DNA of 64,000 nucleotides, from the NCBI GenBank assembly GCA_964629015.1, contig CAZVMN010000002.1, forward strand, positions 186,001 to 250,000. Direction: 5' to 3'. The position numbers and the translations under genes are program-made. The stretch's first letter is position 1; each line of letters begins with the position of its first letter. The DNA comes from Oceanococcus sp964629015 (lineage in GTDB: Bacteria; Pseudomonadota; Gammaproteobacteria; Nevskiales; Oceanococcaceae). Shown here one piece after another: positions 16,862 to 24,976 of the stretch. The notes beneath the pieces were generated by a model, which was given only the letters and a program-made list of their open reading frames with translations, was not told where the DNA came from and ran no database searches.

Positions 16862-17614
16862 ATGCAGGGCTTCTACGATGGCGTGCTGATCTTCCTGAGC
16901 GGATTGGCAGTGGTGACGTTTTTGTCCGGCTTCTGGATCACCAATCCCTACGGCCGCCATATGCCAGCGAGCCAACGCTTCACGATGCCTGCATTGCCTG
17001 CCTGGATGATCTTTGAATTCCCGCAGGTGTGGGCCTTCACCCTGACCTTCTGGTGGCTGGCTGAGCAGCCCTCACAGATGCAGGTGCTGCTGTATGCCTT
17101 GTGGCAGAGCCACTACATCTACCGCGCCATCATCTATCCGCTGCGCACCCACAAGGCGGGCAAGCGCTTTCCGCTGAGCGGCGTGATCTTCGGGTTCGTC
17201 TTCAACGCGTTAAACGGCTTCGTGAATGCGTATGCGGTGATCCACGCGCCACATCTGATCAACAGCTGGTTTGCCGATCCACGATTTGCGGCCGGGCTGG
17301 GCGTGGCTTTGATCGGCTGGTGGATCAATTTCCAGGCGGATTCCATCCTCATTCACCTGCGCGATGATGGCAGTGATGGCTACAAAATCCCCCAGGGCGG
17401 CCTGTTTCGCTGGGTCTCCAGTGCCAATTACAGCGGGGAAATCCTGCTCTGGTGCGGTTGGGCCTTGATGGTGTGGACCGGCGCTGGCTTGATTTTCGCC
17501 CTGTTTACCATCGCCAATCTGGGGCCGCGTGCGCTGTCCCATCATCGTTGGTACAAGCAAACCTTTCCCGACTACCCTCCGCAACGTAAAGCATTGATAC
17601 CCGGCTTGATCTGA
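16862..17614 (+). CDS. 3-oxo-5-alpha-steroid 4-dehydrogenase (SRD5A) family protein
   Basis: The start at 16862, 1 bp after the preceding gene, gives 250 residues. The protein is hydrophobic throughout and carries the C-terminal core of the steroid 5-alpha-reductase family: YKIPQGGLFRWVSSANYSGEILLWCGWALM, then HHRWYKQTFPDYPPQRKALIPGL. The N-S-Y/N-Y-S-G-E pattern and the F-P-x-Y-P-x-x-R-K end are the NADPH-binding parts of SRD5A and related polyprenol or enoyl reductases. It probably reduces a conjugated C=C bond of a steroid or other lipid using NADPH. The stop codon abuts the end of the convergent TetR gene. Confidence 0.88.
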   Translation: MQGFYDGVLIFLSGLAVVTFLSGFWITNPYGRHMPASQRFTMPALPAWMIFEFPQVWAFTLTFWWLAEQPSQMQVLLYALWQSHYIYRAIIYPLRTHKAGKRFPLSGVIFGFVFNALNGFVNAYAVIHAPHLINSWFADPRFAAGLGVALIGWWINFQADSILIHLRDDGSDGYKIPQGGLFRWVSSANYSGEILLWCGWALMVWTGAGLIFALFTIANLGPRALSHHRWYKQTFPDYPPQRKALIPGLI

Positions 17615-18292
17615 TCAGGCCCGACGCATGCTCTCGAGCGCATCCAGGGTCCGCGCCAAGGTGAACTCGAACACATCCTCATCGGTGCGCTGACCAAGCG
17701 CGGGCAGAATCTCGAGCCAAGTTGCCTGGCTTTCTGTGGGCAAGGCGTCCAGCGCTTTGCGCACGCCGATCAGCTCTTCCGGCACCACTTTGGGCAGGAC
17801 CAGTTCCATTAGCACGCTGCCGGTCACCACACGACTGATCCAGCGCTGTGTATCGGCCAATGCTTCACCGGTGAAGCCGGCTTGCTTGAGCGCTTGGAGC
17901 AACGGATTGGACACGGTCAGCCAAGCTGCCGGTGTGGCGATACCGTCCTGCAGCAACGCGGCAACAAACGGATACTGAAGAAACTGCGTCCTTAGCGCCC
18001 TCGCCCAGTTGGCAACGGTTTGTCGCCAATCATCGCTGAGCTCCACCTCAACATGGCTGAGCACATCATTCGCAATCGCCTTCATCAAGTCCTCGCGGTT
18101 GCGGATGTGGGTATACAAGGACATCGGTGCGGCGTTCAATTCGCGCGCCAAGGCTTGCATGGTCAGCGCCTTGTCCGGCGCCGCGCGCAGCAGTTTGAGC
18201 GCGGCTTCAACGATCTGTTCACGCGACAGTTGAGCGGGACGCCCGCGCTTGCGCGGCACGGCTGGCTGGGTGGTCTTTTCGGAGCTTGACAT
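17615..18292 (-). CDS. TetR/AcrR family transcriptional regulator
   Basis: The 225-residue protein begins with an arginine-rich RKRGRPAQLSREQIVEAAL segment and a helix-turn-helix of the TetR type (ALTMQALARELNAAPMSLYTHIRNREDLMKAI). The C-terminal domain resembles the TetR-C ligand domain. It is divergent from the DUF1214-like gene. TTGACA (18286-18291) overlaps its start region on the plus strand and may be a -35 element for that gene, which would let the repressor act on both. No long operator palindrome is obvious; CGTA/TACG arms flank TGGCG at 18299-18311. Confidence 0.9.
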   Translation of the reverse strand: MSSSEKTTQPAVPRKRGRPAQLSREQIVEAALKLLRAAPDKALTMQALARELNAAPMSLYTHIRNREDLMKAIANDVLSHVEVELSDDWRQTVANWARALRTQFLQYPFVAALLQDGIATPAAWLTVSNPLLQALKQAGFTGEALADTQRWISRVVTGSVLMELVLPKVVPEELIGVRKALDALPTESQATWLEILPALGQRTDEDVFEFTLARTLDALESMRRA

Positions 18293-18324
18293 TATTTCCG
18301 TATGGCGTACGTTATTTCCTTCGC

Positions 18325-19530
18325 ATGGTATCCAAAGGGGGGATAGCCATCAAAGCTTTTCTCGTTAAGTGTTTGCAGGGATTCAAAAAACTGCGGCTGT
18401 TGATGCTGCGACTGCGCGGCAAAACCGAGCAGGACGTGGCGGCTCAACGCATCGTCTCCGGTCAGGCTTGGGAAGAGTTCTGCGACACCCTCAAAGCCGC
18501 GGGCAGCGCCATGGTCTTCCCTGGCGCGCCAATGGACGCGTTCAATCAAGCGGAAGGATACCGCTACTTGAGCCGTCTGACCCGCGCTGGCCTGGAAGCG
18601 TTCATGGAATACGCTGATCCTCGCGCCCCGGTGTTGCGCCGTCTGGCCCATGAGACGGTCAAGATGGGCTCGGACAATCCTGACAACAATTACATGAACG
18701 CCCAGATCAGCGGAGCCTTCGATTACCGTATTCGAGGCATGCGCGGCAGTGTGCATTACCTCGGTTTCGGCAGTCAGAAAGGCCACTACGGCCAGGGCGG
18801 CGAAATGCCCACCACCGGTTACGTTGAGGCTGATGATCTGGAGATCGCTGAGGACGGCAGTTTCGAGCTGATCATCAGCGCGACTCCACAAGCCGGCAAC
18901 TGGCTGCCGATGGAGGCGCATTCGACCATGGTGATCGTGCGCCAGACGTTCAAGGATCGGAGCAGCGAAATCCCCGCCGAATTGGTGATTGAGCGCATCA
19001 ATGGCGACGGTATTCCCAGCCCGGTGACCGCACAATCCGTCGACCACGGCCTCAACATGGCCAGCACTCTGGTTGCTGGCGCGTCCATGTTATTCGCCAA
19101 ATGGGCCAAGGATTTCCAAAAGCACACCAATGAGTTGCCGATGTTTGATCCTGAGCGCTCAACCAAGGCCGGCGGCGATCCCAACATCATCTATTACCAC
19201 AGCTACTGGAAGTTGGCGCCTGATGAAGCCCTGGTGATTGAAGCGGAGCCACCGGCCTGCGAAAGCTGGAACTTCCAACTCGACAATCACTGGTTTGAAT
19301 CGCTGGATTATCGCTATTTCACCATTCACGTGAACAAGCACACCGCGGTCTACAACGACGACGGCAGTGTGCGCATTGTTGTCGCCCACCAGGACCCGGG
19401 ACTACCCAACTGGATCAACACCGTGGGACACGACTGCGGCGGCATGACCTTTCGCTGGATACGCGCCGAACACCACCCTCAGCCCCGCTGCAAGGTGGTC
19501 AAACTGACTGACTTGAAAAACGCACAATGA
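18325..19530 (+). CDS. DUF1214-like domain protein of unknown function
   Basis: The first half is poorly conserved. The second half (NWLPMEAHSTMVIVRQTF, CESWNFQLDNHWFESLDYRY, VAHQDPGLPNWINTVGHDCG) has the Trp/His-rich pattern that I associate with DUF1214 proteins. I chose ATG 18325 because the reading frame upstream runs into the divergent TetR gene; ATG 18403 is an alternative. The protein then has about 401 residues. Its stop overlaps the sulfotransferase gene start (ATGA at 19527), so it heads a four-gene run to 22279. Proteins of this type occur near steroid and aromatic degradation genes, but no activity is known. Confidence 0.7.
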   Translation: MVSKGGIAIKAFLVKCLQGFKKLRLLMLRLRGKTEQDVAAQRIVSGQAWEEFCDTLKAAGSAMVFPGAPMDAFNQAEGYRYLSRLTRAGLEAFMEYADPRAPVLRRLAHETVKMGSDNPDNNYMNAQISGAFDYRIRGMRGSVHYLGFGSQKGHYGQGGEMPTTGYVEADDLEIAEDGSFELIISATPQAGNWLPMEAHSTMVIVRQTFKDRSSEIPAELVIERINGDGIPSPVTAQSVDHGLNMASTLVAGASMLFAKWAKDFQKHTNELPMFDPERSTKAGGDPNIIYYHSYWKLAPDEALVIEAEPPACESWNFQLDNHWFESLDYRYFTIHVNKHTAVYNDDGSVRIVVAHQDPGLPNWINTVGHDCGGMTFRWIRAEHHPQPRCKVVKLTDLKNAQ

Positions 19531-20750
19531 GCAAACCCTTCCACCCTTACCGCCCGACTGCGATCGCCCTGCTCAACGGCATGGGTCGCGCCCTGGGATG
19601 GCGCGCCAACCTGACGCCTGACAATCTCATCGCGACCGCCCGCAAGCGCACCGGTCTGGTCGATTTTGGCGCCGAGGATTTCCGCCCCGCGTTGGAGCAG
19701 TTATGCAGCTCGGCCATTCACGAAGCGAACATGCATCCTTTCGGGCGCTGGGTCTTTCGCAAACGCATCGTCGACATCCTGTGCACCCGCCTGCGCGTAC
19801 AGGACTTGATCAGCCAGCATCCGGAGATCCTCGAACTACCGATCGAGCCACCGCTGGTCATCGCCGGCCTGCAGCGCACCGGCACCACCATGCTGCATCG
19901 CCTGCTGTCCGCCGATCCGGACACGCGCTCGCTGGCCTCGTGGGAAGCGATCAATCCGATGCCGCACCCCAAGGAACAACCCGGCAAGCCGGTATGGCGC
20001 ATCAAACAAGCGCGCATGGCGGAAAAAGGGCTCAAGTATCTGGCCCCGGAGTTCTTCTCCATTCATCCGGTCGAGGCCACCGCGCCGGAGGAAGATGTGC
20101 TGCTGATGGAGTACAGCTTCCTCAGCCAAGTGCCGCCCGCCACCCTGTGGCTGCCCGGCTATTGTCGCTGGATCGAAGACCAGGATATGACCGCCGCCTA
20201 TGCGTATCTCAAGGTCCTGCTGCAGGTTCTGCAATGGCAGCGCCCGGGGCAACGCTGGGTGCTCAAAACGCCGGCTCACCTGGAGAATTTGGATGTGCTC
20301 CTCAACGTCTTCCCCAGCGCGCGCATCATCCAGACCCACCGCGATCCGCAACGCACCACCGCGTCGTTCTCCAGCATGCTGGCACATGGTTTTGGAGTGT
20401 TTTCCGATCAGGTTGATGCACCAGCGGTCGCACGCCTGTGGCTGAATCTCAACGGCGCCATGGTTGAATCGGCCTGGCAAGTGCGACAAAGCCACCCTGA
20501 CGCCTTTCTCGACGTGTCGTACTACGATCTGATGAAAGACCCTATTGCGCAGGTTGAACGCATTTACGCCTTTGCTGGCATTGAACTGAGCGACGCCGCA
20601 CGCCAGGCCATGGAGGCCTCGCGCCAGGTCAACAAGCAAAACCGCCACGGCAAGCACAGCTACACCCTGGAAGAGTTCGGGCTCAGCCGCGATGAAGTCG
20701 AAAGCTGCTACGCCAGCTACCGCGAACGCTTCCAAATTCCGCACGAGTGA
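19527..20750 (+). CDS. Sulfotransferase family protein
   Basis: The 407-residue protein has the two PAPS-binding elements of sulfotransferases. The 5' phosphosulfate loop is GLQRTGTTMLHRLL (Arg117-Thr121) and the 3' phosphate segment is ARIIQTHRDPQRTTASF. It is longer than the human cytosolic enzymes and belongs to the broad bacterial sulfotransferase group whose acceptors are mostly unknown. It overlaps both neighbours (4 bp at the start, 8 bp between stop and the next start), fitting translational coupling. The acceptor might be the hydroxyl of a lipid or steroid processed by the neighbouring reductases; this is inference. Confidence 0.88.
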   Translation: MSKPFHPYRPTAIALLNGMGRALGWRANLTPDNLIATARKRTGLVDFGAEDFRPALEQLCSSAIHEANMHPFGRWVFRKRIVDILCTRLRVQDLISQHPEILELPIEPPLVIAGLQRTGTTMLHRLLSADPDTRSLASWEAINPMPHPKEQPGKPVWRIKQARMAEKGLKYLAPEFFSIHPVEATAPEEDVLLMEYSFLSQVPPATLWLPGYCRWIEDQDMTAAYAYLKVLLQVLQWQRPGQRWVLKTPAHLENLDVLLNVFPSARIIQTHRDPQRTTASFSSMLAHGFGVFSDQVDAPAVARLWLNLNGAMVESAWQVRQSHPDAFLDVSYYDLMKDPIAQVERIYAFAGIELSDAARQAMEASRQVNKQNRHGKHSYTLEEFGLSRDEVESCYASYRERFQIPHE

Positions 20751-20758
20751 GACACACC

Positions 20759-21769
20759 ATGAGCGACAAGAAAACCGGCAGTTATGGCAATCCGGTGATG
20801 GCCACCTTGAATGGCATCGCCGATCTGTTCCGTCACAAAGAACCCATCGGTGAGATTCGTGACAGCGACCGCCTCGACGGATTGACCTGTCTGGTCACCG
20901 GCGCCAACTCGGGCCTTGGCAAAGCCATTGCCATTGACTTTGCCAAGCGCGGGGGCCACGTGATCATGGCCTGCCGCAGCGGCATCCCCGAAGCCGGCGA
21001 AGAGGTCAAACGCGCCAGCGGCAGCGACAAGGTCGAGATGATCAAGCTGGACCTTGCCGACATCAACGCGATCCGCAGCACCTGTGACGAACTGAAACAA
21101 CGCGGTGTGACGCTGGACCGCGTTGTGCTCAATGCTGGCCTGGTGCCACAGAAACCCCTCAAAACCAAGCAGGGCTTCGAGATGATGTTCGGGGTCCACG
21201 CTCTGGGCAATCGGGTGTTCGTTCAGCGTTTACTCACGGATGGGACGATTCCCAACGCAAGCTTTGCCGATACTCCCAATGCGGTCAGCGGCAAAACGCC
21301 ACGCATCGTGTTCGTGTCGTCCGAAACGCATCGCTCCGGCACCCCGATCGAACTCGACAAACTCGGTGACCCTGTCGAATACAGCGCCATGGGCAGTATT
21401 GCCCAGTACGGCCACAGCAAGCTGGTCATGACCAATTATGCGATGGCGTTGTCACGTCGCTTGCAAGGCGCTGACGGCGTTGATGTGTCGGTGCATGCGC
21501 TGTGCCCCGGCCCGATCAACTCCAATATCGCGCGTGAGGCCCCCAGCCTCTTCAAGCCGCTGCTGAAGGTCGTCATGGGCATGATGTTCGCCAGCCCGGA
21601 AAAGGCCGCGCGACCGGCGATCTATCTGTCCAGCTCCCCCGACGTCGAAGGTCAGAGCGGGATCTATCTGCACCTGATGGTCAAGAAAGACGCCGCCGAG
21701 CAAGCGCTGGATTCACAGCTTGGTGACGAGGTGTGGAGTCGCATGCAAGGCATGGTCGACGCGCACTAA
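20759..21769 (+). CDS. SDR family oxidoreductase, retinol dehydrogenase/WW-oxidoreductase-like
   Basis: The ATG at 20759 is preferred over 20747 because it follows the sulfotransferase stop; it gives 336 residues. The NAD(P) loop is TGANSGLG, with MACRS ending the second strand, which favours NADPH. NAG (VVLNAGLVPQ) and the catalytic YGHSK motif follow. The substrate-binding part has a long insert rich in Ser/Thr as in retinol- and steroid-type dehydrogenases. It is in the same run as the sulfotransferase and the SRPBCC gene, so a hydroxysteroid or long-chain alcohol is a reasonable guess. Confidence 0.87.
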   Translation: MSDKKTGSYGNPVMATLNGIADLFRHKEPIGEIRDSDRLDGLTCLVTGANSGLGKAIAIDFAKRGGHVIMACRSGIPEAGEEVKRASGSDKVEMIKLDLADINAIRSTCDELKQRGVTLDRVVLNAGLVPQKPLKTKQGFEMMFGVHALGNRVFVQRLLTDGTIPNASFADTPNAVSGKTPRIVFVSSETHRSGTPIELDKLGDPVEYSAMGSIAQYGHSKLVMTNYAMALSRRLQGADGVDVSVHALCPGPINSNIAREAPSLFKPLLKVVMGMMFASPEKAARPAIYLSSSPDVEGQSGIYLHLMVKKDAAEQALDSQLGDEVWSRMQGMVDAH

Positions 21770-21799
21770 GCCCGGACAACAGCAAGGAAGACAACCGCG

Positions 21800-22279
21800 A
21801 TGCCCTCCGCACAGGCCGACATTCTGATTCAGGCGCCGATTGAGCTGGTCTGGAACGTGATGACCGATATCGACAATTATCGTCAGTGGAATCCGTTCGT
21901 TGAGCACATCGAATGCGCCGACAATCCCATTCGTATGAGCAGCGATCTGACCTTGCACATTCATTTTTCCAACGGCTGGCAACGTCAGGAAATCGAGCGC
22001 ATCACGCGGCTGGAACCACCCGCGGGAGAGCCTGGCGCCCGCCGTGCTGCCTTGCAGTACATGTTCACCGGCGCCCTGCACAACTGGAATCTGGTGCGCG
22101 GCCAAAGGCCGCAGTTGTTGGAAGAACGCGGTGATGCCCTCACCTACTACCACACCGATGAAACTCTGACCGGGTGGCTGTCGTGGGCCACCCCGATCAA
22201 ACAGGTGCAGGATGGTTTTGAACGTCATGCGGCCGCCCTCAAAGCCCGCTGCGAAGCCTTGGCCGCGCAAAAGGTTTAA
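21800..22279 (+). CDS. SRPBCC family protein (START-like lipid-binding fold)
   Basis: The 159-residue protein begins SAQADILIQAPIELVWNVMTDIDNYRQWNPFV, the standard opening of the SRPBCC/polyketide-cyclase fold, and ends in a long amphipathic helix. These proteins bind hydrophobic ligands in a deep cavity. An AAGGAAG ribosome site lies 8 bases before the ATG. It closes the run of DUF1214-like, sulfotransferase and SDR genes and overlaps the convergent rsgA end by 4 bp. It may carry or cyclise the lipid handled by its neighbours. Confidence 0.85.
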   Translation: MPSAQADILIQAPIELVWNVMTDIDNYRQWNPFVEHIECADNPIRMSSDLTLHIHFSNGWQRQEIERITRLEPPAGEPGARRAALQYMFTGALHNWNLVRGQRPQLLEERGDALTYYHTDETLTGWLSWATPIKQVQDGFERHAAALKARCEALAAQKV

Positions 22280-23322
22280 CGCCGCCCTTTGATCCCCCGC
22301 GCCTCGCGTTGATAACGCTTGTAGCTGCGCGTCAGGGTTTTGTCTTGCGCGCTGCGCTCGGCGATGCTGCGTGCGTTTTGCGCCTGCTCGCGTTGGAGCT
22401 TTTCATAGCTGGCCCAGCGCCGCGCATCCAGCTCGCCCGACGCGATGGCCGCGGCAATGGCACAGCCCGGCTCACCTTGGTGAGCACAATCATTGAACCG
22501 GCAACGGCCCAAATGCTGGGTGACATCGGCAAACAAGGCTTCCAAACCATCAGCACAGCCAGGCAATTGCAGCTCACGCATGCCCGGGGTGTCGATGATC
22601 AAACCGCCCGCACGTAGCCAGTGCAGCGAGCGCGCCGTGGTGGTGTGGCGCCCTTTGTCATCGCCGTCGCGCGCGAGTTGGGTGTCTTGCTCGGCATCAC
22701 ACAAGGCATTGATCAGAGTCGACTTGCCGACCCCTGAAGAGCCAACCAGCGCCACCGTCTGACCGGGACCACACCAGCGATTGAGCGGCTCAACCGAGGC
22801 GGGCTCTTTGGCGTTGACGGTTTCCACACACAACCCCGGGCGCAATCCAGCCGCCTCAGCCGCATAGTCCTGGGGTGCATCGCACTGATCCGCTTTGGTC
22901 AGCACGATGACCGGTTCGACCTGCGCATCCAGGGCCACGGCCAGATAGCGCTCCAATCGCTCCAGACTGAAATCCGTATTGCAGGAACTAACGATGAACA
23001 AGGTATCCAGATTGGCCGCGATCAGCTGCTGATCAGCACGTTCGCCAGCGGCGCGACGTTGTATGCAGCCATGCCGTGGCAAGCGTTGCAGCGGCAAGGG
23101 CAAACTCTCGCTCACGTCCAACAGCAGCCAGTCCCCAACGGCGAGATCGTGCTTATCCGGATACAGCGCCAGATCCAGTTCGATCTCCTGATCGTCCGTC
23201 CACAACGCGGCGCGTGAACGATCAATGCGGGCGACCCGCGCCGGTACGCTTCCGGGGTTTTCCGCCACGACGGACGCCCAGGATGCGGCGAAGCCCATGC
23301 TCTCCAGTGTTTGCTTATTCAA
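22276..23322 (-). CDS. rsgA: Ribosome small subunit-dependent GTPase A
   Basis: The 348-residue protein is a circularly permuted GTPase of the RsgA/YjeQ family that helps mature the 30S subunit. An N-terminal OB-fold is followed by VLTKADQC (G4), GSSGVGKSTLINAL (G1) and TPGMREL (G3), in the permuted order. The C-terminal zinc knuckle CRFNDCAHQGEPGC is intact. The start used is TTG at 23322; an ATG at 23298 would shorten it by 8 residues. It is a single housekeeping gene between catabolic clusters, convergent with the SRPBCC gene. Confidence 0.95.
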   Translation of the reverse strand: MNKQTLESMGFAASWASVVAENPGSVPARVARIDRSRAALWTDDQEIELDLALYPDKHDLAVGDWLLLDVSESLPLPLQRLPRHGCIQRRAAGERADQQLIAANLDTLFIVSSCNTDFSLERLERYLAVALDAQVEPVIVLTKADQCDAPQDYAAEAAGLRPGLCVETVNAKEPASVEPLNRWCGPGQTVALVGSSGVGKSTLINALCDAEQDTQLARDGDDKGRHTTTARSLHWLRAGGLIIDTPGMRELQLPGCADGLEALFADVTQHLGRCRFNDCAHQGEPGCAIAAAIASGELDARRWASYEKLQREQAQNARSIAERSAQDKTLTRSYKRYQREARGIKGRR

Positions 23323-23511
23323 GCGGGGTCAGGATCAGAACGGTCATGCTCGGAAGTTTAGCGCCAAACTGCGCTGTTGCGCGGCCCAGCCAAGTGCAGA
23401 ACACCGGAAATCATGTTTATTTACAGAGCGTAACTATCTTTCCAATCTATTGAACTTGCGAAAGGTGTTGGCGCTGGCCATATTCGGGCACTGAATCCCG
23501 GGGCGAAACAG

Positions 23512-24807
23512 ATGAACCTACGATCCACCATCAAAACGCTGGTCACTGACCGCGTCGCGGCCAGTCGTGGTCCGATAAATCGTTGGAAAGCCACGCGCTT
23601 TGGGCTTGATACCTTGGGTGGGCGCGCGCCCGCCCTGGAACTGTATTACGAAGCCGGCGACCCGCATTCGCATTTGTGTGCCCAATGGCTACGCGCCCAT
23701 CATGAGCGCCTCAATGCGCCTGTGCGCGTGTGCGTCGTCTCGCCACCCGCGGCTGAAACCTACCCGGAGGAACAACGCCAACGCGCCATGGCCCTGCTTG
23801 ATGCATCCCGCATCGCCTCCGCCTGCGGCCTGACGTGGTCGACCACCGCGCAGATCCCTGATGCCGACAACCGACTGCGCGCAGGGCGCTTGCTGAGCCG
23901 CGTTGGCGAGAACCTCGACACTTGGCTGGCGCAGGAAGCCGCGGTCTCAGCCCGCTTGTTTGTCGGTGAAGCGATCGAGGACGCACCTGCCGACGAGGCC
24001 GATGAGATCATGCGTCGCCATCATCAGCGCCGCGCCCGACTGGGGCACTATCTTCCCGCTATGTGGCAGTACCAGGGCGACTGGTTCTGGGCACTGGATC
24101 GGATGAATTTTCTGGAAGCGGCACTGCGAGAGCGCGCCGCGATCAATGACAACGACCCACTGCTGACTATCGACACCGCGCGTTATGTGCTCCCCACCGA
24201 ACGCGCTGACGCGCCGCTTGAATTCTTTTTTAGCTTCCGCAGCCCCTACTCCTACCTTACCGCCCACCAAGTGCGTGAAAAGTATCGTGAGTGGCCGACT
24301 ACGCTGACCATGCGCCCGGTGCTGCCGATGGCCATGCGTGGCATGAAGATCCCGCGCGCCAAAGGGTTTTACATCGTCCGCGATGTGTATCGCGAAGCCC
24401 AGCGCCTCAATATTCCATTCGGGCATATTGCTGATCCCATCGGTGCCGGTGCGCAGCGTTGCCTGCAAGTCTTTCCGCTGGCGCAAGGCACCGAACAACA
24501 ACTCGAATTTTGCTTTCAAGCGGCGAAAGCCATTTGGAGCGAAGCCATTGATGTGGCGACTGACGATGGGCTGCGTGAGGTCTGCGAACGCAGCGGAATG
24601 GATTGGCAAGCGGCGCAACGCAACCTGTTAGATGCGAGCACGCTGGACTACGCCGAAAACAATCGGCAGGCGCTGCTTGCCGCCGGCGCATGGGGTGTGC
24701 CGACCTTTCGTCTTGGCGAGTTTGTTTGCTGGGGCAATGATCGGCTGCCGATGCTGCGCCAAATGCTGGCCAAGGGCCCCGCTGCGAAAGTCGCGCAAAC
24801 CGGTTAA
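23512..24807 (+). CDS. Tandem DsbA-fold protein, 2-hydroxychromene-2-carboxylate isomerase-like
   Basis: The 431-residue protein holds two thioredoxin-like DSBA domains. The second begins PLEFFFSFRSPYSYLTAHQV near residue 238, the usual opening of HCCA isomerase/DsbA-family proteins, and ends with GAWGVPTFRLGEFVCWGNDRL, the cis-proline region. The first half begins ALELYYEAGDPHSHLCAQWL and appears to be a diverged copy. No CxxC is visible, so disulfide exchange is unlikely; GSH-dependent isomerase or transferase chemistry is more likely. The 189-bp gap upstream has no other gene. The stop codon lies inside a palindrome. Confidence 0.75.
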   Translation: MNLRSTIKTLVTDRVAASRGPINRWKATRFGLDTLGGRAPALELYYEAGDPHSHLCAQWLRAHHERLNAPVRVCVVSPPAAETYPEEQRQRAMALLDASRIASACGLTWSTTAQIPDADNRLRAGRLLSRVGENLDTWLAQEAAVSARLFVGEAIEDAPADEADEIMRRHHQRRARLGHYLPAMWQYQGDWFWALDRMNFLEAALRERAAINDNDPLLTIDTARYVLPTERADAPLEFFFSFRSPYSYLTAHQVREKYREWPTTLTMRPVLPMAMRGMKIPRAKGFYIVRDVYREAQRLNIPFGHIADPIGAGAQRCLQVFPLAQGTEQQLEFCFQAAKAIWSEAIDVATDDGLREVCERSGMDWQAAQRNLLDASTLDYAENNRQALLAAGAWGVPTFRLGEFVCWGNDRLPMLRQMLAKGPAAKVAQTG

Positions 24808-24837
24808 AATTAACCGATCGGTCGAGGTCGAACCTCG
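24801..24837. promoter_or_regulatory. Three consecutive perfect inverted repeats upstream of thiolase operon
   Basis: CGGTTAAAATTAACCG (24801-24816), ACCGATCGGT (24813-24822) and CGAGGT-CGA-ACCTCG (24823-24837) follow one another, the first two overlapping by four bases. The first includes the stop codon of the upstream gene. No T run follows, so this is not a standard terminator. It lies 140-176 bp upstream of the thiolase start and is more likely an operator region, perhaps for a TetR-type repressor. The leader between 24838 and 24976 holds no reading frame I can support. Confidence 0.5.
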
Positions 24838-24976
24838 CCTGACCCGGATACCACCCGGGGGCCAAAGGGCTATCGCCCGCTGGAGTGAATCTCTTGACCG
24901 CGTATCGGGCACAAACGCCCGCGTAGTGCTCACAGATCGCACACTGCAGTCGCCCCAACAACCGTGAGAACTTTGC

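Noticed and set aside
24838..24976. The GC-rich leader before the thiolase gene considered as a riboswitch
   Set aside because: It does contain short complementary stretches, but I could not match any known riboswitch core, and no terminator or anti-terminator pair is visible.
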